NCBI GenBank assembly: GCA_964035575.1
Contig: OZ037890.1
Coordinates: forward strand, 620,001-684,000
Reading direction: 5' to 3'
Length of the DNA: 64,000 bases
From: Rhynchopus sp. YZ270_cl-10
Lineage: Eukaryota > Euglenozoa > Diplonemea > Diplonemida > Diplonemidae
Shown here: piece by piece, positions 1 to 10,877 of the stretch
How positions within the stretch are numbered: the stretch's first letter is position 1
Layout of the letters: every line of letters starts with the position of its first letter
Position numbers and translations under genes: made by a program
The notes under the pieces: model-generated
What the model was told of the DNA's origin: nothing
Database searches by the model: none
What the model saw: only the letters and a program-made list of their open reading frames with translations

Positions 1-585
1 GAGCAGTGCACGAATGTGGCAGTGTCAGACTGTGGTGGGTGGGCGATCACCTCCTCCTATAAGATGCTCACCACACGTCTGTGGGATGTTGCCACAGGTG
101 AAGCTGTGGTAGATATGCCGGTGGAGACATGTTGGAACGTGGCGCTTTCGCGGTCTGCTTCTGTCTTTGCTGTGGAGCGTGAAAAAACTACCGTGCACTT
201 CTATGATTGGAGTGGTGCGGCTCTTCGCAGTGTTGATGTGGGTGGGAATAATATCGATCAAATGCAGTTCACCCCTTGTGCGAAGTACCTTCTGGTGGCG
301 GTAGAAGTTGCGGAATTTATGGATGATGAGGACACGTATGATCCTGATGGCTATTACTATGATCACAAATTATATCTGCGCCAGTATGATGTGTCGACCA
401 TGTCCTGTGTGCGTGAGATGCAAATCGAGTATGAGACTCCTTTCCCCTTTGCGATATCGCCGTGTTCACGTGTTGTTATGGTTATGCAATCAAATGGCGT
501 CGTTGTGACAACACACCTGTACCCACACAACAGTGAGCCAGGGGAGAGTGGTGATGAATGCCTGCAGCACGACCCTCAATGGTGA
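1..585 (+). CDS. WD40-like repeat protein, 3' part
   Basis: Only the C-terminal ~194 residues are in the window; the reading frame is open from base 1, so the true start lies upstream. The segment near the start (LTTRLWDVATGEAV) is a typical WD blade end with the WD dipeptide, and the following 40-50-residue blocks (VHFYDWSGAALRSV, LYLRQYDVSTMSCVREM) repeat the beta-strand plus Trp/Tyr-Asp pattern of further, degenerate blades. WD40 propellers are scaffolds for protein complexes; no specific partner can be read from this tail. An acidic insert (DDEDTYDPDGYYYD) interrupts one blade. The stop is TGA. Confidence 0.6.
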   Translation, partial: EQCTNVAVSDCGGWAITSSYKMLTTRLWDVATGEAVVDMPVETCWNVALSRSASVFAVEREKTTVHFYDWSGAALRSVDVGGNNIDQMQFTPCAKYLLVAVEVAEFMDDEDTYDPDGYYYDHKLYLRQYDVSTMSCVREMQIEYETPFPFAISPCSRVVMVMQSNGVVVTTHLYPHNSEPGESGDECLQHDPQW

Positions 586-1157
586 GAACAGTGCGATACG
601 CAAAGGGGAAAGGGGTGGAGCTAGAGAACCCCTCTCCCTCGTCGCGCTCAGTGTACTTCAACGAAGCGCTCGCCTCGAGATCATGGTGAGGCAGGAGGCG
701 GACCACAGGAACCTGCGCATCTCCCACCGACAAAGCTTTGCGGAACGTTCCTAGACCTTTTGGCGGGTCTGGATGCTTTTTTTTTATTGTATTTTCCCTA
801 ACCCCCGAAAATTTCTTCTTTTTTTTAACGAATGCGTTCGAAAAAATGGGGGAAAATCACTTTGTAATGTTGAAAAATTATTCAAAAAAGAAAGAATATC
901 TCTTTTTGTTCCCCTCCACTCCCTCCGCTCTGCTGATATTTTTCTTTTATACCTATAAGCACAGCTTCAAGGAGAAATAGTTCCTCAGATACGGTCGCCA
1001 ATCATCTCTCCAACAGGGTAACAACGAAAAAATCTTTTTTTCCTTTTTACCTATCAGAGTTCCTATTTTTTTGTATTCATACTGTAGATACCGACACAAC
1101 ATAACCACCACAGAGAACTATTCTACTGAGTGAATCCCGCTCATTACACTTTCCCAC
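586..1157. other. intergenic, no gene seen
   Basis: The first 160 bases are still GC-balanced and may be 3' UTR of the WD40-like gene. From about 770 it becomes T-rich with long homopolymers. A pyrimidine-rich stretch ends in CAG at 1111-1113, 44 bases before the next start codon, a possible splice acceptor. Confidence 0.5.
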
Positions 1158-3875
1158 ATGGAGGCACACCAGGTCTCACGCAGTGTACACGAGGTACGTC
1201 GCCTGCTTCACCTTGCACGCCACAGCCTTCATGGCGTGGGTCGCAGTGAAACCGACACCTTTGCTCTTGCCGAAGCTGTCGTTGGGCTCGGGGTGGCCAG
1301 CACTGTGGTGACCCTCGAAGCTTTGGGGTTGGGAGCTGAGACATTAACACTTCTTGCCCAGAGCGCAGCACGGTCCTGCACTACACTCCGTTTCGACAGC
1401 ACCGAAACGACCACCCCTTCGTCAGTGGTGGGAACAGCACACCACTGGGAGGTAACGGTGGTGTATGCACTCTCCGTTGTGGTGCACGGTGTGGAGGATG
1501 GGGTTACGGTCCTGCAGGAAGGGAAGCTGCGGACATCGATCAAAACATTGTCGAAAGCGCCCCCTCGCCCTACCCACATTATCGAACCTTTTGAAGTAGA
1601 TTTGACATGGTTGTTACAGCAGCTTGGGGGGTTTAAAATCGATCGGTCCGCACCAAGCTGTTACACACCCAGACGGAACGAAGGGGTTACAACAGCAATA
1701 AAAAGTCTCCATGGTCTGCACAAATGGGGGTGCAGATTGGCTTCATACTTTAGGTCTCTTTTTGTCTCCGACCCAGAATCGGTGTTTAAATGGGATACAA
1801 AACTCTTCATTCCTGTGGCTCCTCTGTTGGAGGCATGGATGGAAGAGGAAGGGGGGGAAGGGTTTGGGGGGAGGGTTGAAGTGACAGCGCTGCTGCAAGA
1901 GGAGAAGGAGAGGTTGAGTGAGGCGTTGGGGCAGGTGGGGGGGCTTGTTGGTGGGGTGGGGTTGGCGACGGCGGAGAGTGCGGGGGTGGTGGTGTGTGCA
2001 CAGCATCTGGCGGAGGTGGCGGCTGCTGTGGAGGAGAAGCTGGATGTGGTGGAGGAAATCCTGCGGGGACAAATCGTGGATGTGCTAGGCGGTGAGGTCT
2101 CTCCTTCTGATGTCGCAGTGTGCACACAGCAGAGATTGGAGAATATGCTGGAAAAGCGCTATGTTCCCAAACACTGCAGCCACCTCATCCGATGGAACAG
2201 CTACCACCCAGAAGGATCCATCTCCCTCCAGCACAACAATGTGCCTATCATAACTGCACAACGCAGGTTGCGTTCAGGGGAGGTTGGTGCAATGCAGGTG
2301 GCGCTCAACGCGACTGTCAATGTGGTTGTGCGTGGGGAGCGTTTTGTTCATTCGCATATCTGTCATAAATTCTCTACCGAGCCGATGCCGGGCTTTGAGA
2401 TTGTTGCTCAGGCGCGTCAGTTTAGTGGGTTTGTTATGCTTGTGGGGACGGTTGGGGGTGGGGGGTTTCTTCCAAAGCATGCGGTGTATGTGAAGAACAG
2501 AGAGCAGCTGTCGATGTGTCTTGCCTTGCGGCAGGTGCCCTCTGCGAAGGAGTTCCGCGATGCGACGGTGTCGCTGTCGCCTGCACAGCAGCGCTTTGCG
2601 CGGTCCTACCGTGCCCTGCAGATGGAGGCGACGCTCCTGGGGGTCTGCGTCATCCAGGTGAAGCCGCTTCTGGAGAAGGCCCTGCGCCTGCCTGCAGGCA
2701 GCCTTGTACAGGAGATCACCCTCGTGGACGACGCGCTCCACCTCCTTGAGAACGGAGTCCCCTGCAGCCAGCTTGCCTACAGCAACGACACCGCCGAAGA
2801 GCTACCAATGTCATTGAAGGTGGCTGCCGTGAAGGGGCATGTGTCCACGATGCAGGCAATGTTCTCGTCGCTGAATGAGAAGGAGGAGAGGGAGAAGAAG
2901 GAGAAGAAGGCTGCCGAGCTTGCAGAGAAGAAACGTCTCCGTGCTGAGGAGAGAGAGGCACGGCGGCAGCAGCGGCAGGCACAGAGGGATGCGCTGCGTG
3001 CAGAGCGCGAGCACAGGAGGAATGCGCAGAGGTACATGGTGTCGGAGTGTATGGACAGCATCGATGCCTGCATGGACGATGTAAGAGAGGAGCAGGACCA
3101 CACCATTGACGACTTAGAGCGCCGCCTGGCCGAGCTGAAAAATGTGTGCTGCGCCATAGGTGAGGAGGTGAGCGCACAGGCATCGAGTCTCGTGACGATG
3201 GCGAGCACACCTAGCACACCTAGCACACCTAGCACATCTAGCAGAGCTGCACCATGCGTACCTCAGGCCACACCGAAGCCCACAGTGGCCAAGGTAACGG
3301 CAACACCACGTCCACCTGCCAGCACCGTGGTCAGTGCAGTGCCGGCACCGAGTAAGGTCACTGCTCCGGACGTGCCTCGAAGGGTAGAAAATGAGGTGAA
3401 CCTGAGGTCAGATGAACTGTCAGATGAACCACATGACACTGCACCCCCCGTAGAGTACGATATGGGCAGGCTGCCACAGCTCCTGGGGCAGGCATTTGAG
3501 GGTGTGGGTGGGGGGACCGTGCGGCCAACGATCCTTCAGGTGAAGGGTCCGTGGGGACGGTGCCGGGAAACGGGTGTGGGTCGGGAGAGCGTTACGTTGG
3601 ATGCTGACGCCCAGAAGGTGGAGACTGACCGTGCACGTGACCTGCTCGATACACTGACACACTCAGGTGCACTGGAGGTGGACCATGCAACCCTCCATGT
3701 CATTGTGGTTGCAACACACTGCTTCGACAAGACCCTCATGGACTGTGTTGTGCAGGACAACATGAACCCCATTGCGGTCCTCGAGGACTCAGCTCTTGCA
3801 GCCATCTCTGCAGTCCACGACAAGCCCCTGGAGGCACTACGGCACAGAATGGGGGCTCTTTCTCACCTAACGTAA
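1158..3875 (+). CDS. 905-aa coiled-coil protein of an unnamed protist family
   Basis: Single long exon beginning at the first ATG after a CAG acceptor-like site at 1111-1113. Residues ~471-545 (AQQRFARSYRALQMEATLLG...) are followed by a highly charged Glu/Lys/Arg coiled coil (~571-632), a Ser-Thr-Pro linker containing a small STP tandem (~684-697), and a conserved-looking C-terminal block (~828-872) with SGALEVDHATLHVIVVATHC and FDKTLMDCVVQDNMNPI. From memory the pair of central and C-terminal blocks recurs in large uncharacterised proteins of diatoms, oomycetes and other protists, but I cannot name the family or give a function. No signal peptide or membrane helix is visible. The central block also has a Gly/Val-rich low-complexity stretch. 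Coding on this frame is supported by uninterrupted length and amino-acid composition. Confidence 0.8.
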   Translation: MEAHQVSRSVHEVRRLLHLARHSLHGVGRSETDTFALAEAVVGLGVASTVVTLEALGLGAETLTLLAQSAARSCTTLRFDSTETTTPSSVVGTAHHWEVTVVYALSVVVHGVEDGVTVLQEGKLRTSIKTLSKAPPRPTHIIEPFEVDLTWLLQQLGGFKIDRSAPSCYTPRRNEGVTTAIKSLHGLHKWGCRLASYFRSLFVSDPESVFKWDTKLFIPVAPLLEAWMEEEGGEGFGGRVEVTALLQEEKERLSEALGQVGGLVGGVGLATAESAGVVVCAQHLAEVAAAVEEKLDVVEEILRGQIVDVLGGEVSPSDVAVCTQQRLENMLEKRYVPKHCSHLIRWNSYHPEGSISLQHNNVPIITAQRRLRSGEVGAMQVALNATVNVVVRGERFVHSHICHKFSTEPMPGFEIVAQARQFSGFVMLVGTVGGGGFLPKHAVYVKNREQLSMCLALRQVPSAKEFRDATVSLSPAQQRFARSYRALQMEATLLGVCVIQVKPLLEKALRLPAGSLVQEITLVDDALHLLENGVPCSQLAYSNDTAEELPMSLKVAAVKGHVSTMQAMFSSLNEKEEREKKEKKAAELAEKKRLRAEEREARRQQRQAQRDALRAEREHRRNAQRYMVSECMDSIDACMDDVREEQDHTIDDLERRLAELKNVCCAIGEEVSAQASSLVTMASTPSTPSTPSTSSRAAPCVPQATPKPTVAKVTATPRPPASTVVSAVPAPSKVTAPDVPRRVENEVNLRSDELSDEPHDTAPPVEYDMGRLPQLLGQAFEGVGGGTVRPTILQVKGPWGRCRETGVGRESVTLDADAQKVETDRARDLLDTLTHSGALEVDHATLHVIVVATHCFDKTLMDCVVQDNMNPIAVLEDSALAAISAVHDKPLEALRHRMGALSHLT

Positions 3876-4763
3876 CCCCTTACTGAAGGGTTCCTCGCTT
3901 CCTAACAGTGGTGGCTCGAGGTTACAGGTTTGAGCAGTGTTCGGGTGGGATTGGGCATCATATTGACGAACCTGAGGGAAGAGAGATAGCAACCTCAGAA
4001 CGGCAGGATGTGGAGGGGGGTTATGGGGTAGGGGTTTTTGAGATTTGCGCCAGGTGTGTCATGTCACATTTCACGTGTCACATATGGCTCTGTGGTGCTT
4101 GAAAGAAAAGACCACATGTGGTGAGAGCACCGTGCCGCTATCGACCTAGCTCCTTGGCGCAGTAGAGTGTGAGTAATGTGCATCGACGGGCATTGATCAG
4201 AATGCAGCCGTCGATAGGAAAGGGATGTCCTGACTGAGATGAATCCGGGGCGGGTGGGGTGGGTGAACATGCCGATTGTATCCAATAAAGTGCTGTGTGT
4301 CTAAGCTTTCACATCTACAATACACAACGCCACCTTTGTGACTGTGGCATGAACCGTCCGATATGTCCGATAGTATTTGTATTTATGGGGCACAATTGCT
4401 GACTGTCTTCACGATGCGGTCAGTTTGTCCAGTCCTTAAACTTCACTGCCCCCTTTGAGAATGCACGCAACCTTCCTAACCTGCGATGCTCAGAAACCCC
4501 CCCACTAACTCCCCTTTTTCGGTGATCACGAAAGTCTTCGGTTCATCAAAGATTAGTTGTCTTCCCCTCCTCCTCCTCCCTCCCACCCTCTTTTTTCACA
4601 CCTAAGACAACCATTTTCTCTCTATCCCCTACGTTCATTATTACAGGATAAAAGCAATATCACCCCTTCCTCCCCTGGATCTTTGGGGGGGACAAAATAT
4701 TGTGTTCAAGACAGGCTTGTCTTGGGCTGGGTGGGTACGTGGAGGTGCTAAGAGGGGTTCAGG
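3876..4763. other. intergenic, probable UTRs only
   Basis: No open frame with protein-like composition. A pyrimidine-rich run from about 4550 ends in TTACAG at 4641-4646, 118 bases upstream of the next ATG, a plausible splice acceptor. Confidence 0.5.
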
Positions 4764-6098
4764 ATGGCGAGCGCAGTGCGTGTGGTGATGGTGCTTGCTG
4801 CGGCAGGGGTTTGTTCGGCTGGGGCAGGCTGCCAAGCGGATCTGTCAAGCAGCACTCAAGACCTGATAAATGGCTTGAATAAGAAGCGGATGGCCACGCT
4901 TTCGAACCGCCCCTTTTACCGCGTTCTGTGGGATGAGTCGCTGGCGTCAGCAGCAGGCATTGTCCTCGATGCGACTCTTGCATGCAAGGTAAGCACTGCT
5001 GCGTACAGCAGCCTTCTGTTCGGTGGCTACTCCAGCGCCGCCCTGCTGATGACCACCACCCCCAATGCTAAGGGCGCCGACGTCTTCTGGGACGCTGCCT
5101 GGGCAACCGACCTGGATCACCTCAGCGAAATTGATTTGACCGCGATAGGGTGTGCCATCGACAATACCTGCGGGTTGACACTCTGTTTCATGACAAAGGA
5201 CATACTCTCGCTCCTTTCAATTCTGAAGGCAACCGGCATGCTTGGTACAGTGCAGCCAGGCATGGTGGACATCGAAGATTCGGTGCTTGCCCGGCATGAC
5301 AGCTTGGTTCCTTACTTCTGCAATAACCCACCGAGGACGTTTTCACCACCTACCAGCCCGCCGACAACATCCGTACCGCATACTCATACACCATCTGTAC
5401 CAGACCCCACCGTAGCACCCCCTACAACTCCTCCGACGGATACAAACACACCAATCCCCATCACCGCTACCACCACTGCACCACCTACGCAACCCCCTAC
5501 CCTGCCCCCCACCGTGGAACCCACAGACAAGCCGGTTGGGGTGACAAACCCTCCTCCTCCTACCACTGAGATCCCCTCCACCGAGGCTCCGATCACAGAT
5601 GTTCCGGTGAAGCGTACTGTTTCGCCTAAGGTTCCTCCACCACCGACAGAGGCTCCGGTGAAGCCGACGGAAGAGCCATCGAAAGAGCCTAGCGAGGCGC
5701 CTCTGTCTGCTACCGTGGTGCCTCCTGGGAAGGATAATACGACTGCGAACAACGCAACCCTGCCGCTGCCGTTCTGGGTCACCCCCCCGCCACCGACGCC
5801 GATCAAGGAGGAGAAGGTGCCAACCTCGATGGCCCTCGCATTGTCCGGTGCAGGTGTCGTTTGTCTTGTTGTCTGGGGGTTTGTAGGGTACTTCCTCTTC
5901 ACAAAGGGTGGTGCCGCCACCGCAGGTGCCGCAAGTCTTGCTGCAGGTGGTCTTTACCACACCGCCATGTCCCCTATGGGGTCACCTACCGCGTCAAGTG
6001 CAGGTCCATCTACAGGCCCCTCAAAAGGCATCCCCCTCACAGAACAACTCCTCAAAGAACTGAGCAATCCCTACACAACGGAGGTCTATAGCTTATGA
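4764..6098 (+). CDS. CAP/SCP-domain type I membrane protein with Pro/Thr stalk
   Basis: 444 aa. Residues 1-~20 form a hydrophobic signal peptide ending in small residues (VCSAGAG). Residues ~28-190 fit the CAP (SCP/TAPS) fold: an N-terminal LINGLNKKRM helix, LWDESLASAAGIV, a Trp-containing WDAAWATDLDHL segment, then GCAIDN-TCGLTLCFMTK, matching the family's vGCg...C...vCxY end. Residues ~190-352 are a Pro/Thr-rich, mucin-like stalk that would be O-glycosylated in a secretory protein. A single membrane helix lies at ~356-378, followed by a 65-residue Gly/Ala/Ser/Pro-rich cytoplasmic tail. CAP proteins are usually secreted and some bind sterols or lipids; the stalk and anchor suggest a cell-surface role here. 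The CAP call rests on spacing and Cys/Trp pattern, not on alignment. Start chosen as the first ATG, which gives the signal peptide. Confidence 0.75.
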   Translation: MASAVRVVMVLAAAGVCSAGAGCQADLSSSTQDLINGLNKKRMATLSNRPFYRVLWDESLASAAGIVLDATLACKVSTAAYSSLLFGGYSSAALLMTTTPNAKGADVFWDAAWATDLDHLSEIDLTAIGCAIDNTCGLTLCFMTKDILSLLSILKATGMLGTVQPGMVDIEDSVLARHDSLVPYFCNNPPRTFSPPTSPPTTSVPHTHTPSVPDPTVAPPTTPPTDTNTPIPITATTTAPPTQPPTLPPTVEPTDKPVGVTNPPPPTTEIPSTEAPITDVPVKRTVSPKVPPPPTEAPVKPTEEPSKEPSEAPLSATVVPPGKDNTTANNATLPLPFWVTPPPPTPIKEEKVPTSMALALSGAGVVCLVVWGFVGYFLFTKGGAATAGAASLAAGGLYHTAMSPMGSPTASSAGPSTGPSKGIPLTEQLLKELSNPYTTEVYSL

Positions 6099-6416
6099 TG
6101 GGATGATGGGAATACAAATAAAACGGGGGGAAAAAAAAATGGGTTTTTTTTTTTGGGGGGGGGGGGTTCCATTTTGTGATGGATTTTTTTTTTTGGGGCG
6201 GTTTTTGAGTGGCTCAGAGCCGATGGGGGTAGGGGGGGATGAGGTGTGGGGATGGGGGGGGAGATGGGGAGGGGTGGTGTGTGCTTTCTTCTTTTTTTTC
6301 CCCCCTCTTTTTTTTTCTCTTTTATTTTTACTATACATTGTACAAACGTGGTTTGTACTTCAAAATTTTTCTCTCTTTTTTTATATTTTATTTTCCTTTT
6401 TCAAAGGATGATATGC
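6099..6416. other. homopolymer-rich spacer
   Basis: A run of T and G homopolymers directly after the stop codon, ending at the terminal inverted repeat of the next element. No gene seen. Confidence 0.5.
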
Positions 6417-6753
6417 CCTATATACACGGGTCAGGAAAGATCTTTTTTTTTTTTTTTTTTTTTTCGAGAAAAAAAATCCTCTTCTCCCGAAAAAAAAAAA
6501 AAAAAAGATTTTTGGGAGCAGAGCTCGCGCTAAAGTCCATCCCTCATCCCGGGATTTTTGGGGGTTTTGGTAGGAACGTTTTTTTTTTGCAGTACGGGGA
6601 TTTCATTAAGAAACCAGAAGTTCTAATATTGTTGAGTAAGACCACCACATAGTGGGCTTGCATATACATGTGACCCCGCCGTGGAACGCAATTGGCTCGG
6701 AAAGTCAAAAGAAAGAGGAGAAAAAAGAAAAGGAAAAAAAAAAAAAAAGTTGG

Positions 6754-6773
6754 TTACCGTGCGCCTGCGGCGC
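6754..6773 (+). repeat. (G)TACCGT-hairpin motif, copy 1
   Basis: TTACCGT followed directly by GCGCC-TGC-GGCGC, a 5-bp stem with a 3-nt loop, after an A-rich tract. Confidence 0.6.
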
Positions 6774-7632
6774 TGCCTGTTCCCTTCCAGTTTCTACAGG
6801 CAAACACTTGCCCCCTTTACCTTACACTGACGGGTTTTGACCAAAACCAAGAACTTGTCCATTTCGGCAAATTGACCCCACCACAGAACGGACGAATTCC
6901 GGAAATGCAAATGCCGGTGTTTTCGCGCATTTTCATGTTGCAAGACGTCAGGATCAGGGAGAGAAAATCTGGTTGTGGGATTTACATTGGCCCTCTTTAC
7001 CCACATGGATTTTGACCAAAACCAAAAAATTGGCCATTTCGGCAAAGTGACCCCACCACAGCGCGGACGGATTCCGGAAATTCCAATCGCGGTATGTTTT
7101 GGGGCTGAAAACCCACTGATTTTCAGGAGAAAAATTGCTTCCAAATCTCGGAATTTTCCGAATTTTCCTGAAAATGACCCTTGTTTACGAGTATGGGTTC
7201 ATATTTTGCGAAAATTTAAGTCACTAAAATTTTGTCCATTTTTCCGTATATACCCCACCACAAGCCGGGATTGGCCCGGAAATGCCACAAAACGGGGTTT
7301 CCGGGCCTCCCCAGCTAACCTTTTCAAGGAACGTTTTTCCGTACCCGAAATCCATTTTTTCCCCATTTTTCCCCATAATTAGCGCGACCACTGTTTGGGA
7401 GCAGGCTTTGCGCTAACTTCTGTCCTTTGTCCCGGGATTTTTGGATATTTTTGTGGTGCGTTTTTTTTTTGCAAACCGGGGTTTCCTTAAGAAAACCAGA
7501 GAATCTCATATTTCATAGTAAGGGTACTTTAGAGTGTTTTCACACACACATGTGACCCCACCGTGGAGAGCAATCGACTCGCGCGATCAAAAGAAAGCAG
7601 AGAAGAGGGAAAAGAAAAAAGAAAAAAGTTGG

Positions 7633-7652
7633 GTACCGTGCGCCTGCGGCGC
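7633..7652 (+). repeat. (G)TACCGT-hairpin motif, copy 2
   Basis: GTACCGT plus GCGCC-TGC-GGCGC, again after an A-rich tract ending in GTTGG. Confidence 0.6.
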
Positions 7653-8230
7653 TACCTGTTCCTACCCTCCTTTATGTTTAAACACGATGTACTTATGTAC
7701 GTGTTCATTTTATTTTGAGTGCGACTCCACATCCCCCCTGAGGATGATCTCCTTCCTCGCGGATAAAGATTGATTAGGACGCCATGGGACACACCTCCGA
7801 GGCCATAACCGTCCTGGGTTTTCTCACTCTTCTCTGTGGTCACTGAAACCCCACCGCCATCACTACGTTACCGATAGCTTCTTCAGTACGTTGGGTTTTC
7901 AGACCTGAAAATAACCCTTGTTTACGAATATGGGCTCATGTTTTGTCAAATTTTAAGTCGCTGCATTTTTGTCCATTTTTCCGTACATCCCAATCCGGGA
8001 TTGGTTCGGAAATGCAACAAAACGACCTCTTGGCGGGAAAAAGCCACAGGAAATTTACGCACTTTTTGCAAACAGGGGTTTCCTTACTAAAACCAGAGGA
8101 ATCTCATCGTTCAGAGTAAGAGTACTTTAGAGTGTTTTTGCACACACATGTGACCCCACCGTGGAGAGCAATCGGCTCGTGCAATCAAAAGAAAGCAGAG
8201 AAAAGGGAAAAATAAAAAGACAAAAGTTGG

Positions 8231-8250
8231 GTACCGTGCGCCTGCGGCGC
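8231..8250 (+). repeat. (G)TACCGT-hairpin motif, copy 3
   Basis: GTACCGT plus GCGCC-TGC-GGCGC, with the same A-rich context as copy 2. Confidence 0.6.
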
Positions 8251-8949
8251 TACCTGTTCCCAGTCAAAACACCACAATTTCATCTGAATTTGGGTTTTCA
8301 GACCTGAAAATGCCCCTCGTTAAGAGTATGGGTTCATATTTTGTGAAAATTTAAGTCACTAAAATTTTGTCCATTTTTCCGAATATGCCCCACCACAGCC
8401 CGGGATTGGCTCGGAAATGCCACAAAACACTGCTTTTTCACCCCCTGACGCACAACTATTTGAGGTGCGTTTTTTTGGTCCCGAAACACGATTTTTCAGA
8501 TTTTTTTCCAAAAGTTAGCGCGAAGCCTGTTTGGGAGAAAAAAAAAAAGAGAAAATATTTGAAAATCCTGGAAAAATCCTGAAAAATCCTGGAAAAATCC
8601 ATGAAATTTCATGAAAAATCTCGAGATCTTGAGAAATCTTTGAAAAAAAAAAAAAAGATTTTCAAAATCTTTTTTTTTTTTTCCCCCAAAAAGATTTTTC
8701 AAAATCCCAAAAATCTTTTTTATCTTTTTTTTGAGAAAAAAAAGATTTTCAAGATCTTTTTCATCTTTTTTTCTCTTTTTTCTCTTTTTTTTCTTTTTTT
8801 TCCTTTTTTTTCCAGGATTTTTCAAAGATCTCAAAGATCTCGAGAGATCCTGAAAAAAAAAGACAAAAATCCTGAAAATCTTGATTTTTTTTTTCTCCCG
8901 AAAAAAGACAAAAAAAGACAAAAGATCTTTCCTGACCCGTGTATATAGG

Positions 8950-10238
8950 CTAGGCGAACGTCATGTGTGTTTTCTTGTTTGTTTTCAGTGCTCTCTATCG
9001 CTCTGACTTATCTCTCCCCTCTCTTGAAAAGATGTGTCTTGTTGTGTGCGCATGTGCCGGAATCCTATTCACCATCTTTCAAGTTTCATTTTCCTGTCAT
9101 ATTTTTCTCTCTCCGCAATGACTTTCTTTTTTTGGGTCTGCGCAAAACAAAACACAAAACTTCCTCTCTCCCACAAAAAAAATGCTTTAAACTAAAGGGA
9201 AAAAAAAACAGCTGTTTTTTTTTTATTATTATTTTTTTGGTTTTTTAAAACCATGAGTGAGTGAACCACGTGTCACTGCCTGGGTGCCTCTTGAAGTAAC
9301 CCCTATTTTTAAAGAAAATCGAGAAAAAAAAAAATACCCCCTCGGGTAAATGGATGCTAGCTAAAAACTAAACCCCGTTGATTGGTGTCATTTAGAGCTC
9401 CAGGGTTCGAAAAACCCAAGGAGTATCGGTGTTTTTGCGTCCCAGCAGACGTTTTGCGCCATCATCTTTACTGCAGTTTAGAACTGATAATACCATTTTG
9501 CTTTTTTTTTTTAACGATTTTTTTTTTTCTTCTTTTTTATACAAAAGGATGTGTATGTACGTGACTCATATTCATCTTCCAGCTTTTCTTTTCCTGAAAA
9601 CTGGGTTGTGTATTAGTGTAGACACCCAAGGATGAGCTCCACTATTTTTTTAAGGTACACTGTCACAAGAGGGCTTTGTATATCAAGCCCAACCCTTTTT
9701 TTCAGATGTAAACCACGAAATGGATGACCGGCTGTACCAGGGGTGTACACCGGGAGCCAAGGTACACTGTCAACGAGAGGGCTTTGTATTTCAAGTCAAA
9801 AATTTTTTTTTTTGGGGAGAGTGTTCGTTCTTCAGAGTCATTTGAGGAAGAACCACAGAGAATATAGACTGATTGCTTGCCTCTGTCGCTCTTTCAAAAA
9901 AAAACCTGGTAATTTCATTGAAATGCCAGCACAAAATGGTTCTGTGGGTCCGCGCATGGACAGCAAAAATTTGAGGTTTTTCCCCCCCCTCCCTTTTCCC
10001 TTCTTTTTTCTTTTCCTGGCATCTTTTCCCCCCCTCCTTACATATTGTTTTGATTACTGCTTTTTTCTTTTTTTTCCCCCTCTTTTTTTTTTTCGGAGCT
10101 ATCGTTACTGTGCGTGATATTCCTTTCTTTTTTCTTTTTTCTTTTTATTTTTTCTTCGTTCAACTTCTCTTTTTTGAGAGAGAGGACGGTTGTGAGAAAA
10201 CTAGCGGAGGACTTTTTTTTTTTTTTTTTTTTTTTTTG
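8950..10238. other. T-rich intergenic DNA with repeat fragments
   Basis: No gene. Contains a degraded R2 module near 9435-9490, a partial R1 module at 9653-9690 and a fuller R1 module at 9706-9810. The rest is T-rich with many homopolymers. Confidence 0.5.
9706..9810 (+). repeat. R1 module
   Basis: Begins after a T tract plus CAG with ATGTAAACCACGAAATGGAT and ends GAGGGCTTTGTATTTCAAG followed by a T run. The middle is rearranged relative to other copies. Confidence 0.6.
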
Positions 10239-10246
10239 GTTATTTT

Positions 10247-10877
10247 CAGGGTGTTTCCTAATTTGCTTCCGCTTCCGGGGATTTGGAAAAAATTGGCCAG
10301 GGAAAAAATTTGCGGGAAAAAATTAGGGACGTATTTAAAGTGCTTATGTTTTGGTATTTTCCCGAAAGAAGTATGTTCGCTGTTCTGGATCGCTCCAATC
10401 ATTCAAATAAAGCAGTTTTCGGGAATTTTTATTTTCACCGATGTTGGGTACCGTGCGCCTGCGGCGCTGCCTGTTCCTACCAGTTTCTACAGGCAAACAC
10501 TTGGCCCCCTTTACCTTACACTGACGGGTTTTGACCAAAACCAAGGACTTGTCCATTTCGTCAAATTGACCCCACCACAGAACGGACGGATTCCGGAAAT
10601 GCAAATGCCGGTGTTTTCGGGCATTTTCATGTTTTCAGGATCAGGGAGAGAAAATCTGGGTTGTGGGATTTACCTGGCCCTTTTCCTTACACTCATTTTG
10701 ACCAACACCAAGAACTTGGCCATTTCGGCAAATTGACCCCACCACAGCGCGGACGGATTCCGGAAATGCCATTCGCGGTGTGTTTTGGGCCTGAAAACCT
10801 ACTGTTTCTTCAGGGAAAAAATTTGCTTCCGGATGTCGAAATTTTCCGGAAAAGTTCCGAAATTAGGAAACACCCTG
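10247..10877. mobile_element. hAT-like non-autonomous element with 8-bp TSD
   Basis: Ends are CAGGGTGTTTCCTAATTT and its exact reverse complement. They are flanked by a perfect 8-bp direct repeat GTTATTTT at 10239-10246 and 10878-10885. An 8-bp target duplication together with CAGGG termini is typical of the hAT superfamily. The interior has no transposase frame. It carries a (G)TACCGT hairpin and two copies of a module with TGTCCATTTCG...ACCCCACCACAG that also occurs in the 6.4-8.9-kb element. Confidence 0.8.
10448..10467 (+). repeat. (G)TACCGT-hairpin motif, copy 4
   Basis: GTACCGT plus GCGCC-TGC-GGCGC, inside the hAT-like element. Confidence 0.6.

Larger units (their letters stand above)
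6417..8949. mobile_element. 2.5-kb non-autonomous element with terminal inverted repeats
   Basis: The left end reads CCTATATACACGGGTCAGG and continues AAAGATC; its exact reverse complement closes the right end at 8949. Imperfect complementarity continues inward for about 80 bases through homopolymer-rich DNA. The interior holds three partly repeated units (about 6512-7385, 7386-7930 and 8045-8520), each with the word TGTGACCCC(A/G)CCGTGGA, an A-rich tract and the (G)TACCGT hairpin motif. No transposase frame is visible and no target-site duplication is obvious. Superfamily unknown. Confidence 0.65.

Noticed and set aside
5343-5960. 205- and 178-codon antisense frames under the CAP gene
   Set aside because: Shadows of the Pro/Thr-rich stalk, read as Gly/Val/Arg-rich peptides.
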